DNA of 21,182 nucleotides from Pseudomonadota bacterium (GCA_023390785.1 JAEWCE010000319.1:1-21182), one strand, 5' to 3'. Shown: positions 1-7,857, counted from the stretch's first letter. Numbers and translations: made by a program. Notes: a model not told the origin generated them from the letters alone.

Positions 1-43
1 CCGGGGACCTGTCCGATTTCGGCATGCCTGCAGCTCTTTCGCC

Positions 44-66
44 CCCCTCCCCCTTGCGGGGAGGGG
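44..66. repeat. GC-rich palindrome downstream of aglG
   Basis: This is a perfect 9-bp inverted repeat (CCCCTCCCC, loop cttgc, GGGGAGGGG) lying 38 bp beyond the aglG stop codon. It has almost the same sequence as the palindrome at 11811-11834, so it looks like a dispersed extragenic element. It could stop transcription leaving aglG, but there is no T run after it on either strand. The rest of 1-104 shows no gene. Confidence 0.6.
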
Positions 67-104
67 CCGGGGGTGGGGGCCACAATCACCGGAGCCGGAA
101 CGTC

Positions 105-1313
105 CTACTTCACACTCCCCGCCAGCAGCCCGCGCACGAAATAGCGCTGCAGCGAGAAGAACACGATCAGCGGCACGATGATGGAGACGAAGGCCGCGGC
201 CGTCAGCAATTCCCAATTGTTGCCGTACTGGCCGAGCAGGTTGACCAGCCGCGCCGTCAGCACCATGCGGTCGTCCTGCGCGCCGAGGAACACCAGCGCC
301 ACCAGAAGGTCGTTCCAGATCCACAGGAACTGGAAGATGGCGAACGAAGCGAGCGCCGGAAAGCTCAGCGGCAGCACCATGGTGGTGAAGGTCTTGAAGT
401 GGCTGGCGCCGTCCATGCGCGCCGATTCCATGATCTCGCGCGGCAGCCCGGCCATGTAGTTGCGTAAGAGGTAGATGGCGAGCGGCAGGCCGAAGGCGGT
501 GTGCGCCAGCCAGACGCCGAGATAGCTCTTGCTTTCGGCCACCTGGTGGCCGGCCAGATCGTTGATGCCGTTGGCAATGTTGTTGTAGAGCGTCAGCAGC
601 GGGATCAGCGACATCTGCAGCGGTACCACCAGCAGCCCCACCACGAGGGCGACGATCAGGCCGCGGAACGGAAACTGCATCCAGGCCAGCGCATAGGCGG
701 CAAAGGCCGCAATCAGGATCGGGATCACCGTCGAGGGAATGGCGACGGTCAGCGAGTTGACGAACGATTCCGCCACGCCGGTGGAGCCGAGCACGCGCGC
801 GTAATTCTCGAGCGTGAAGCGCGGCGGGCTGCCGGTGACGTAGTAGATGCGCGGCGCGCCCTTGAAGGTCGGCTGCTGGTCGAAGCTCCAGACGTAGTCG
901 CCATTGGCCTCGACCGTGATGGTGCCGCCGTCCTGCATCGGGATGCTGCTGCCGGCGGTGTTCTTGCCGATGTCGGCGTTGGTAGGCCCGAAGGTCTCGA
1001 TCTGCTGGCCCTTGGCGCGGCCGAAGAGGTTACCCTTGATCACCCAATGGCTGCCGTCCTGCACCGCCTTGTCGGCGGTGTCGGGACGCGCCGCGGCCAT
1101 CAGCGTCGAATGCGCGAGCGACGTCCACCAGCCGGTCAGCGCCAGCTGGTCCTTGTCGCGCACCGACGAAATCAGCAGGCCCACCGTCGGGAAGGTCCAC
1201 AGCACGACGAAGAACAGCAGCGCCAGATGCGCCGCAAGGCGTCCGATGTTGACCCGCGGCACGCCCATCGGCTTGCTCTCGACGGCGTCGGGGGTGGTGG
1301 CGATGGTGGTCAT
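105..1313 (-). CDS. aglG: Alpha-glucoside ABC transporter, inner-membrane permease AglG (MalG-type)
   Basis: This is a 402-residue permease of the MalG/carbohydrate-uptake-1 class that forms half of the transmembrane channel with AglF. An N-terminal membrane segment (about residues 27-50) is followed by a large hydrophilic insertion (about 60-165), as in AglG of rhizobia. The MetI-type membrane core follows, with the EAA loop seen as ESARMDGAS, which docks the ATPase. The chosen start (MTTIATTPD) has its ATG overlapping the TGA of aglF by one base (TGATG), so the two are probably translationally coupled. A longer reading frame runs back to 1538 but lies inside aglF and is not needed. It is the third gene of the aglE-aglF-aglG operon. 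The ATPase would lie beyond the window edge or elsewhere. Confidence 0.9.
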   Translation of the reverse strand: MTTIATTPDAVESKPMGVPRVNIGRLAAHLALLFFVVLWTFPTVGLLISSVRDKDQLALTGWWTSLAHSTLMAAARPDTADKAVQDGSHWVIKGNLFGRAKGQQIETFGPTNADIGKNTAGSSIPMQDGGTITVEANGDYVWSFDQQPTFKGAPRIYYVTGSPPRFTLENYARVLGSTGVAESFVNSLTVAIPSTVIPILIAAFAAYALAWMQFPFRGLIVALVVGLLVVPLQMSLIPLLTLYNNIANGINDLAGHQVAESKSYLGVWLAHTAFGLPLAIYLLRNYMAGLPREIMESARMDGASHFKTFTTMVLPLSFPALASFAIFQFLWIWNDLLVALVFLGAQDDRMVLTARLVNLLGQYGNNWELLTAAAFVSIIVPLIVFFSLQRYFVRGLLAGSVK

Positions 1314-2326
1314 CAGCGTGTCCCCTGCTCGGCGTTGGCGCGGCGGATGTTCCACACCATGATCGGGATCACCACCAGCATGATGATCACCGCCAGGGTC
1401 GAGCCGCGGCCGTAATCGCCCGAAATGAACATCCAGCGGTACATGTAGTTGGCGAGCACCTGCGTCTGGAACTCGCCGTTGGTCATGGCATAGACGATGT
1501 CGAACACCTTGAGCACAGTGATGGTGATGGTGGTCCACACCACCACGATGGTGCCCCAGATCTGCGGGATCATGATGTCGAAGAAGATGCGGATGCCGTT
1601 GGCGCCGTCGATGCGCGCCGCCTCAAGCGTCTCCTCCGGCACGCCGCGCAGGGCCGCGCTCAGGATCACCATGGCGAAGCCGGTCTGGATCCAGATGAGG
1701 ATCACCATCAGCAGGAACGAATTGAGATATGGAATGGTGATCCAGGGCTGCGGATCGAAGCCGAGCCAGGTGACCAGCGCGTTGAGCACGCCGATCTGGT
1801 CCTGGCCGGGGCCCTTGTAGGCATAGACGAATTTCCAGATCACCGAGGCGCCGACGAAGGAGATCGCCATCGGCATGAACACCAGCGATTTGGCGATGCC
1901 GCCCCACCAAAGCCGGTCGGCCAGCGTGGCGATGATCAGCCCGAACGCCGTCGACAGGAACGGCACGATGATCAGCCAGCCGAGATTGTTGAACGCCGCC
2001 TGCCAGAAGCCGCCATCGCTGAAGGCCCAGGCGTAGTTGGAAAAGCCGACGAACTCGAGCCCGTACTTGTCATAGAGCGACAGCCGCAGCGTCTCGATCA
2101 CCGGATAGACGAGATAGAGCGCGAGGAACAGCAGCGCCGGCAGCACGAACAGCCAGGGCCGGATGGACGAGCGCCTCAGGTCGCGCCGCGTCACCGCCTC
2201 GACCGGCATCGAATTGTCGGTGGCAAGGAAGCGGTCGAGCAGCCAGTTGCTGCCCCAGAAATAGGCGAAGGCGGCGGCCAGGGCGACCGCGACGGCAATC
2301 AATGCGCCTATGATTTGCTCGATCAT
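1313..2326 (-). CDS. aglF: Alpha-glucoside ABC transporter, inner-membrane permease AglF (MalF-type)
   Basis: This is a 337-residue permease of the MalF/UgpA class and partner of AglG. It has an N-terminal membrane segment (MIEQIIGALIAVAVALAAAF) ending in the AYFWGSNWLLDR motif, a second near residue 60, then the MetI core with about six helices. The EAA loop is seen as EETLEAARIDGANG. The arrangement closely follows AglF of Sinorhizobium (family knowledge). The ATG at 2326 has a strong purine-rich ribosome site (GGGGAGGGGAC) just upstream. It lies 106 bp after aglE, overlaps aglG by one base, and is probably transcribed from the operator-controlled promoter before aglE. Confidence 0.92.
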   Translation of the reverse strand: MIEQIIGALIAVAVALAAAFAYFWGSNWLLDRFLATDNSMPVEAVTRRDLRRSSIRPWLFVLPALLFLALYLVYPVIETLRLSLYDKYGLEFVGFSNYAWAFSDGGFWQAAFNNLGWLIIVPFLSTAFGLIIATLADRLWWGGIAKSLVFMPMAISFVGASVIWKFVYAYKGPGQDQIGVLNALVTWLGFDPQPWITIPYLNSFLLMVILIWIQTGFAMVILSAALRGVPEETLEAARIDGANGIRIFFDIMIPQIWGTIVVVWTTITITVLKVFDIVYAMTNGEFQTQVLANYMYRWMFISGDYGRGSTLAVIIMLVVIPIMVWNIRRANAEQGTR

Positions 2327-2432
2327 CGTCCCCTCCCCCAGGCCCGCCTGATGATCCAGCGGACTGTCGCACCGACAGGCGATGCCTGCAACCGGCCCGG
2401 CGCGTGCGCCGGACCGGAGATCGTTTCAGGCC

Positions 2433-3806
2433 TTAGAGCTTGGCCCAGGCCGCGTCGATGGCGGCGGCCACATCGGCTGAGCTCTTGCCGTTGACGTAGT
2501 CGACCATGCCCGTCCAGAAGGCGCCGGCGCCGATCGGGCCCGGCATCAGGTCGGACCCGTCGAAGCGGAAGGTCGTGGCGTTGAGCAGGATATCGCCGAA
2601 CTTGCGCAGCGTGTCGCTCGAATAGACCTTCGGGTTCACCGTCTTGAGCGCGGTCAGGAACGAGCCGTTGGGCTGCGCCATCCAGATCTCATGGGCGATC
2701 GGGGTCTCGAGGAACTCGATGAACGCCTTGGCGGCCGGCGAGTCCTTGGTGATGGTCACAAGGTTGCCCGAGCCTTCCACCGGGTTGCCGAGTTCAGGAT
2801 GCGACTTCATCGGCGGGAAGTAGAAGAAGTCGTAGTCGACGCCCGCCTGCGAGCCCTCGGGGAAGAACGAGGTGATGAACGAGGCCTGCTTGTGCAGGTA
2901 GCACTGCGGCGGCACGGTGAAGAGCCCCTTGGGGCTGTCGCCGAACGCCGTGGTCGCCACCGATTTGGTGCCGCCGGCCACGTTCTTGTCGTCCTTGACG
3001 ATCGAGCCGAACAGGTCGATCGCGTCGGTGATGCGCTTGTCCGAGAACTTGATCTTGCCGGCCACCCAGTCGTCATAGACCTCCGGGGGCTGCGTCAGCA
3101 GCAGCAGGTTCTCGACCCAGTCGGTCGCCGGCCAACCGGTGGCGCCGCCCGATTCGATGCCGACGCACCACGGGGTGCCGCCGTCGGCCTTGATCTTGTC
3201 CTGCAGCGCCATCAGGTCTTCCCAGGTCTTGGGCGGCTCGTAGCCCTTCTCCTTGAAGTTGTCGGGCGAGTACCAGACCAGCGACTTCACTTCCTGCTTG
3301 TAGGGGAAGGCGTACTGGTGCTTCTGGCCATCCGGGCCGACGAACTGGCCCAGTTCGGCCCACGATTTGCCGGCGCCGAAATTGTCGGTGACGAACTTCG
3401 TCGTGTCATCGCCGAGATCGACCAGCTTGCCCTGCTTGGCGAAGTCGGCCAACAGGCCGGGTTGCGGCAGGATGGTGATGTTGGCCGGGCTGCCCGCCTG
3501 GATGTCGATGCGGGCCTGCTCTTCATAATTCTTGGACGAGCCGTCCTGCACCTCGACGCCGGTGGCGTCGGAGAAATAGGCGAGCACCGCTTCCCACTGC
3601 GTCTTGTCGCCCTGCTCGTTCCAGGCATCCCAGATGGTCAGCTTCTGGCCGGAAAGGTCCTTGTGGGCATCGGCGAATTTCTGCAGCGAGTCCCAGTTGA
3701 AGTCGCCCTGGCCCTTGGGGAACATCAGGTCGACGGCATGGGCGGAGCCCGCCACGCCGAGCGACAGCGCAATGGCGGAAACGCCCGCCAGGAATAGTTT
3801 GTGCAT
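2433..3806 (-). CDS. aglE: Alpha-glucoside ABC transporter, periplasmic binding protein AglE
   Basis: This is a 457-residue family 1 solute-binding protein that delivers alpha-glucosides (sucrose, maltose or trehalose type sugars in the known rhizobial system) to AglFG. Residues 1-24 (MHKLFLAGVSAIALSL...SAHA) form a classical signal peptide with an AHA cleavage site. The C-terminal stretch FDGSDLMPGPIGAGAFW is characteristic of AglE. The ATG at 3806 is chosen because the signal peptide begins there and GGAGG lies 5 bases upstream. The frame stays open to 3965 but that extension has no start signal and would bury the signal peptide. It is the first gene of the operon, with tandem LacI-type operators at 3879-3908. 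Exact sugar range cannot be read from sequence. Confidence 0.93.
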   Translation of the reverse strand: MHKLFLAGVSAIALSLGVAGSAHAVDLMFPKGQGDFNWDSLQKFADAHKDLSGQKLTIWDAWNEQGDKTQWEAVLAYFSDATGVEVQDGSSKNYEEQARIDIQAGSPANITILPQPGLLADFAKQGKLVDLGDDTTKFVTDNFGAGKSWAELGQFVGPDGQKHQYAFPYKQEVKSLVWYSPDNFKEKGYEPPKTWEDLMALQDKIKADGGTPWCVGIESGGATGWPATDWVENLLLLTQPPEVYDDWVAGKIKFSDKRITDAIDLFGSIVKDDKNVAGGTKSVATTAFGDSPKGLFTVPPQCYLHKQASFITSFFPEGSQAGVDYDFFYFPPMKSHPELGNPVEGSGNLVTITKDSPAAKAFIEFLETPIAHEIWMAQPNGSFLTALKTVNPKVYSSDTLRKFGDILLNATTFRFDGSDLMPGPIGAGAFWTGMVDYVNGKSSADVAAAIDAAWAKL

Positions 3807-3878
3807 GTAGTCCTCCCATCGCACAGTTTGTGGCGCCGGTAGCGCCCCCGCTGATTCCGGCTTTCGGCCCCGGCGCCT

Positions 3879-3908
3879 CCAAAACGTTTTGGAACCAAAA
3901 CGTTTTGG
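3879..3908 (-). promoter_or_regulatory. Two tandem perfect LacI-family operators upstream of aglE
   Basis: The 14-bp palindrome CCAAAACGTTTTGG occurs twice, at 3879-3892 and 3895-3908, separated by two bases, 73-102 bp before the aglE start. Both copies are perfect, with the central CG step typical of LacI/GalR-family operators, so an AglR-type repressor is the likely ligand (inference). The copies are centred 16 bp apart, so they lie on opposite faces of the helix. A TTGATA that could be a -35 box lies at 3922-3917 on the minus strand and would put the -10 inside the operators, but the -10 match is poor. No LacI-family gene lies in the window. Confidence 0.85.
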
Positions 3909-4014
3909 ACCCCGATTATCAAGCCTCGCACGGCGGTTAGCGGTGGGCCAAGTTTGCACAAACAACCTGCCTTGCCAAGGTGCTGAAACGATTGCACCGC
4001 CGCCCGCGCGCCCT

Positions 4015-4200
4015 TTACGCCGCCGAATCGGCCTCCGCCTGCAACGCCTCGATGGTGGTCACCCTGAGGATCGGCGAGCGCACCAGCCAGAGCACGGCAA
4101 AGACCCCACCCAGCGCCGACAGCAGCAGCGTCTCGCGCGGTCCGATCAGGCTGCCAAGAAGGCCGCCGAGCACCGCACCGGGCGGCCCCTCAACGCCAGC
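4015..4200 (-). pseudogene. C-terminal remnant of a major facilitator superfamily transporter
   Basis: The minus strand encodes about 61 residues ending in TAA at 4015, with no start codon. The reading runs GGLLGSLIGPRETLLLSALGG and then VFAVLWLVRSPILRV, which looks like the last two membrane helices and polar tail of an MFS drug- or sugar-efflux protein. It begins directly after, and in the same frame as, the TGA of the GH1 gene, so the first roughly 340 residues of the transporter are gone. A deletion that fused the end of a transporter gene to the 3' end of the glucosidase gene would explain this (inference). It occupies most of the space between the GH1 gene and the aglE promoter. The family assignment rests on sequence style only. 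Confidence 0.65.
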
Positions 4201-5514
4201 TCACCTCGTATTGTGCAGCATGCCCTGGAAGGCGCGGTAGCTGCCCTTGGGGGTACGGGTCTGCGTAGCGTAGTCGACGTGCACGATGCCGAAGCGCGAC
4301 GAGTAGCCCTCGCCCCATTCGTAATTGTCGAGCAGCGACCAGGCGAAAAAGCCGCGCACGTCGGCGCCCAGCTTCTGCGCCTCCAGAACGGCGTTCAAAT
4401 GCGCGTCGTAGAAGGCAACGCGGCGCTCGTCATTGGTTTCCGACATGCCGGTCTCGGTGATGTAGAGCGGCAGCTTGGTGTAGTCGCGCGACACCCGCAC
4501 CAGCAGGTCGGTGAGGCCCTTGGGATAGATCTCCCAGCCGAGGTCGTTGGTCTCCAGCGTGCCCTTCACCTGCTTGATCGGCAGGGCATAGTGCGCCGGG
4601 TCCTTGTCCATGGTGTAGAGGCCGCGCGAATAATAGTTGATGCCGGCCCAGTCGAGCGGGCGGTTCACCACCTCCATGTCCTTCTGCCAATCCTTGGGCA
4701 GGTAGGGCGCGAGCAGGTCGGTCAGCACCTTGGGATACTGCCCCTTATAGATGCCGCCGAGGAACCAGCCGTTGAACAGCGCGTCGCCGATCTCGAGCGC
4801 CTTCTGGTCGTCCTCGCTGTCGCTCGCTGCCTCGGCCTTTTCGAGGTTGGTGACGATGCCGACATTCTTGACGCCGTTGGCGCGCAGCGCGTCGACGCCC
4901 ATGCCGTGGGCGTAGAGCACGTGGTGCATGGCGCGGGCGCCGGCGCGCAGGTCGCGATAGCCCGGCGCGTGGCGGCCGAGGATGTGGCTCAGCACCGACA
5001 CGCACCACGGCTCGTTGATGGTCGCGGTCGCATGCAGGCGGTCGCCGAAATGGTGGCCGACCAGAGCGGCATAATCGGCGAACCAGCCGCCGATGTCGCG
5101 GTTCATCCAGCCGCCTTTGTCCTGCAGCGCCGAGGGCAGGTCCCAATGGTAGAGCGTTGCGAACGGCTTGATGCCGCGCTCCAGCATGCCGTCGATCAGC
5201 CGGTCGTAAAAGTCGATGCCGGCCTGGTTCACGGCGCCGGTACCCTCGGGCAGCAGCCGCGGCCAGGCGATCGAGAAGCGGTAGGCGTCGAAGCCGCCGT
5301 CGCGGATCAGGTCGAGGTCCTGCGGCCAGCGGTTGTAGTGGTCGTCGGCGGTACGGCCGTCATCGGCGTTCTTCACATTGCCGGGGGTCGCCGCGAAGGT
5401 ATCCCAGATGCAGGTGCCGCGGCCGTCGACCTGGCCGCCTTCGATCTGATAGGCCGCGGTGGCCGCGCCAAATATAAAATTCGGCCCGAACTGGCCGCGC
5501 TCTACGGAAAACAT
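4201..5514 (-). CDS. GH1 beta-glucosidase
   Basis: This is a 437-residue glycoside hydrolase family 1 enzyme that hydrolyses beta-glucosides such as cellobiose, probably in the cytoplasm because no signal peptide is seen. The N-terminus FGAATAAYQIEG is the family signature. The acid/base Glu is in TINEPW (E168) and the nucleophile in YITETG (E354). The usual ENG after the nucleophile reads ETG here, an uncommon variant. The length is normal for the family. The ATG at 5514 (MFSVERGQF) is preferred because GGGGGT lies about 8 bases upstream. An ATG at 5529 would add five residues (MGVIC) but has no ribosome site. A LacI-like palindrome precedes the gene, separate from the aglE operators. Confidence 0.92.
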   Translation of the reverse strand: MFSVERGQFGPNFIFGAATAAYQIEGGQVDGRGTCIWDTFAATPGNVKNADDGRTADDHYNRWPQDLDLIRDGGFDAYRFSIAWPRLLPEGTGAVNQAGIDFYDRLIDGMLERGIKPFATLYHWDLPSALQDKGGWMNRDIGGWFADYAALVGHHFGDRLHATATINEPWCVSVLSHILGRHAPGYRDLRAGARAMHHVLYAHGMGVDALRANGVKNVGIVTNLEKAEAASDSEDDQKALEIGDALFNGWFLGGIYKGQYPKVLTDLLAPYLPKDWQKDMEVVNRPLDWAGINYYSRGLYTMDKDPAHYALPIKQVKGTLETNDLGWEIYPKGLTDLLVRVSRDYTKLPLYITETGMSETNDERRVAFYDAHLNAVLEAQKLGADVRGFFAWSLLDNYEWGEGYSSRFGIVHVDYATQTRTPKGSYRAFQGMLHNTR

Positions 5515-5553
5515 GCAAATGACCCCCATGTTGCGCCGGCTTGGCCCGACGTC

Positions 5554-5569
5554 ATGTAATCGATTGCAT
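5554..5569 (-). promoter_or_regulatory. LacI-like operator candidate upstream of the beta-glucosidase
   Basis: ATGtAATCGATTgCAT is a 16-bp palindrome with one mismatched pair and a central CG, 40-55 bp upstream of the GH1 start. The form fits a LacI-family repressor site, but its sequence differs from the aglE operators, so a different regulator would be expected. I could not assign a clear -35/-10 pair. It could also serve as part of the apbC 3' region, which ends at 5628. Confidence 0.5.
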
Positions 5570-5627
5570 AGCAGCCGGTTCGACAGGTGTCACCCCTGCC
5601 CCGGCGCTTGCGGCAAATGCACGAAAA

Positions 5628-6710
5628 TCAGCTCCGCAGCGTGGGCGTGCGATTGAGGATTTCACGGGCGATGGCGCGGAAGGCCGCGCCCTGCGGACCA
5701 TCGGGATTGGTCGCCATCACGGGTCGGCCGGCGTCGGAGGTTTCCCGGATCGCCATGTCGAGCGGCACTTCGCCAAGGAATGGCATGCCCATCGCTCCGG
5801 CCGCCGCGGCTGCGCCGCCATGGCCGAAGATGTCGTAGCGCTTGCCGGTGTCGGGGGCCACGAAATAGCTCATGTTCTCGACCAGCCCGAGCAGCGGGAT
5901 ATCGAGCCGCTTCATCATGTCGACGGCCTTCTGCGCGTCGATCAGCGCCAGGTCCTGCGGCGTCGAAACGATCACCGCGCCGGCCAGTTCGGCCTGCTGG
6001 AACAGCGAAATCTGGATGTCGCCGGTGCCCGGCGGCAGGTCGACCACGAGGAGGTCGAGGCCGCCCCAGTCGGTTTCGCGCAGCAATTGCCGGAGCGCCG
6101 ACGTCGCCATCGGACCGCGCCACACCACCGCCTGGCCCGGCGACAGCATCGAGCCGATGGAAATGGCACTCAGCCCGTGGGCCCGATGCGGGGCGAAAAT
6201 GCCGTCCTCGCGCACTGCGGGCTTGCCTTCGATGCCGAGAAGCTTCGGGATCGACGGACCATAGAGGTCGGCATCGAGGATTCCGGTGCTGAGGCCCTCG
6301 GCGGCAAAAGCAAGCGCCAGGTTGACCGCCACGGTCGACTTGCCGACGCCGCCCTTGCCTGAGCCGACCACCACGATGTGCTTGACGCCGGCGACCGGCG
6401 AACGCGGCGGCGGGCCGGGCCGCCCATGCGCAGCGGCCTGCCCGGTCGCCTTGGGAGGCGCCCGGTCCGAGGTCACCGACACCATGACCTTGCGGCCTTC
6501 GGCCACCGCTTCGGCCGCCTGCTGCGCGGCGACGCGCGTCGGCCCGAAGGCCGCCTCCATCCCCGGCTGCACGGAAATGGCGAGCGCCACGGCGCTCTTG
6601 GTCACGATGATGTCGGAGAGTCCGGTATAGTCGGCGAGCGCGCCGCCCCCGGGGATTTCGACCCGCGCCAGCGCCGCCTTCACGGCGCCGGCGATGTCCG
6701 CATCAGCCAT
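5628..6710 (-). CDS. apbC: ApbC/Mrp-family P-loop ATPase (iron-sulfur carrier type) without cysteines
   Basis: This is a 360-residue Mrp/NBP35 ATPase, a family that carries and inserts iron-sulfur clusters in the cytosol. Residues 1-80 are a MIP18-like (DUF59) domain, followed by a Gly/Pro-rich linker. The deviant Walker A reads GKGGVGKST (118-126), and the switch regions are DADLYGPSIP and DLPPGTGD. Where most homologues have a CPxC metal motif, this protein reads ENMSYFVAPDTGKRYDIFG, and I find no cysteine anywhere in the 360 residues. Related alphaproteobacterial proteins are known to me with the same APDTG form, so this may be a lineage trait rather than damage. It starts 6 bases after the transaldolase stop, so the two probably form an operon. 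Confidence 0.9.
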   Translation of the reverse strand: MADADIAGAVKAALARVEIPGGGALADYTGLSDIIVTKSAVALAISVQPGMEAAFGPTRVAAQQAAEAVAEGRKVMVSVTSDRAPPKATGQAAAHGRPGPPPRSPVAGVKHIVVVGSGKGGVGKSTVAVNLALAFAAEGLSTGILDADLYGPSIPKLLGIEGKPAVREDGIFAPHRAHGLSAISIGSMLSPGQAVVWRGPMATSALRQLLRETDWGGLDLLVVDLPPGTGDIQISLFQQAELAGAVIVSTPQDLALIDAQKAVDMMKRLDIPLLGLVENMSYFVAPDTGKRYDIFGHGGAAAAAGAMGMPFLGEVPLDMAIRETSDAGRPVMATNPDGPQGAAFRAIAREILNRTPTLRS

Positions 6711-6716
6711 GGCGGA

Positions 6717-7370
6717 TCAGAGGATCGACTGGCCGGTCGACTTCCAGTCCTTGACGAAGGCATCGAGGCCCGACTTGGTCAGCGGGTGGTCGAACAGCTT
6801 GTAGATCACCGCCGGCGGAATGGTGGCCACGTCGGCACCGGCCATCGCCACTTCCGTCACATGATTGGGCGAACGGATCGAGGCGGCGAGGATCTGCGTC
6901 GAAAAGGCGTAATTGTCGTAGATCTGGCGGATCTGCTCGATCAGTTCGACGCCATCGAGGTTGATGTCGTCGAGGCGGCCGATGAAGGGCGAGATGTAGG
7001 TCGCGCCGCACTTGGCCGCGAGGAGCGCCTGGTTGGGCGAAAAGCACAGCGTGACGTTGACCTTGGTGCCTTCGGAGCTGAGCTTCTTGCAGGCCTTGAG
7101 GCCGTCGACGGTCAGCGGCACCTTGATCACGACATTGTCGGCCAGCTTGGCCAGCACGTGGGCTTCCTGCATCATGGTATCGAAGTCGGTCGAGGTCACC
7201 TCGGCCGAGACCGGGCCCGGCACGACGGCGCAGATTTCCTTGATCACTTCCTTGAAATCACGGCCCGATTTCGCGACCAGCGAGGGATTGGTGGTCACCC
7301 CGTCGAGCAGCCCCATCTCGTGAAGCTTCTTGATGTCGGCGATTTCGGCCGTATCGACGAAAAACTGCAT
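6717..7370 (-). CDS. tal: Transaldolase (short TalC/FSA-type)
   Basis: This is a 217-residue enzyme of the short transaldolase subfamily that exchanges dihydroxyacetone units in the pentose phosphate pathway in the cytoplasm. It has the family start FFVDTAEI and the GVTTNPSL motif. The Schiff-base lysine is in NVVIKVPLT (K83). The residue that separates true transaldolases (Phe) from fructose-6-phosphate aldolases (Tyr) is Phe here (YISPFIGR, F129), which favours transaldolase. AGAGGA lies close upstream of the ATG at 7370. It is the first gene of a pair with apbC, whose ATG is 6 bases downstream. Confidence 0.93.
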   Translation of the reverse strand: MQFFVDTAEIADIKKLHEMGLLDGVTTNPSLVAKSGRDFKEVIKEICAVVPGPVSAEVTSTDFDTMMQEAHVLAKLADNVVIKVPLTVDGLKACKKLSSEGTKVNVTLCFSPNQALLAAKCGATYISPFIGRLDDINLDGVELIEQIRQIYDNYAFSTQILAASIRSPNHVTEVAMAGADVATIPPAVIYKLFDHPLTKSGLDAFVKDWKSTGQSIL

Positions 7371-7477
7371 CGTTCCTCTCCCGGAAAGCTCTGATTATCT
7401 GGCCCGTAGATAGGCGTTTTGCGCGGCGCGCGAAAGGTGCGCCAGCCGGGAAAATCAGCCGCAAAGACGGGAATATT

Positions 7478-7603
7478 TCACTCGCCGGGGTGCAGCCGAT
7501 CGTGGTGCCTGAGGTCCCACTGCGTCCATTTGAGCGCAGCGAACCCGACAAGGAACAGGGTCAGCGGCATTCCGAAGATGGCGAAAAACTCGAACCAGCT
7601 CAT
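7478..7603 (-). CDS. Small membrane protein, 41 residues, overlapping pair (second gene)
   Basis: I do not recognise a family. The protein has one hydrophobic segment (residues about 3-24, WFEFFAIFGMPLTLFLVGFA) and a charged, His-rich tail ending HHDRLHPGE. Its ATG at 7603 shares an ATGA with the stop of the preceding 76-residue gene, a 4-bp overlap typical of translational coupling, and AAGGG lies 8 bases upstream. The single helix followed by a basic tail suggests it sits in the inner membrane with the tail in the cytoplasm (inference). The frame extends to 7666 but that N-terminus lies inside the upstream gene and lacks start signals. Confidence 0.6.
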   Translation of the reverse strand: MSWFEFFAIFGMPLTLFLVGFAALKWTQWDLRHHDRLHPGE

Positions 7604-7830
7604 CGAAGGCCCTTCAAAGCTTCCTGCGCCAGCAAATGTAGGCCGAAACCGAACAGAATCCAACACGCGGTGGCAACCGCGAACTGCAGCGTGGACAGTC
7701 CCGACGGCTGGTTGGCAAAGACCAGGGCCGCAAACGGCGTAATCCCGCCGACGCTGAAACAGCCCGTCGACAACCGGTCAAGGGCATTCGCCAGCAGCTT
7801 CAGCCGCTCATTCCAAACCAGATTGTCCAT
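7600..7830 (-). CDS. Small membrane protein, 76 residues, overlapping pair (first gene)
   Basis: I do not recognise a family. Two hydrophobic segments are seen, about residues 23-42 (TGCFSVGGITPFAALVFA) and 49-70 (LQFAVATACWILFGFGLHLL), with an amphipathic N-terminus (NERLKLLANALDRLS). The ATG at 7830 has a strong GGAGGGGGA ribosome site directly upstream; a TTG 15 bases earlier is not preferred. It starts 27 bp after the stop of the aminotransferase pseudogene and overlaps the next small gene by ATGA, so these three were probably co-transcribed. A function linked to the neighbours is not evident. Confidence 0.65.
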   Translation of the reverse strand: MDNLVWNERLKLLANALDRLSTGCFSVGGITPFAALVFANQPSGLSTLQFAVATACWILFGFGLHLLAQEALKGLR

Positions 7831-7857
7831 TCCCCCTCCAGACAATCGGCGGCGGAA

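Noticed and set aside
3889..5559. Long open frame on the plus strand opposite the beta-glucosidase
   Set aside because: It is antisense to a gene with complete GH1 motifs, is rich in Arg, Val and His as expected of a shadow frame, and has no ribosome site.
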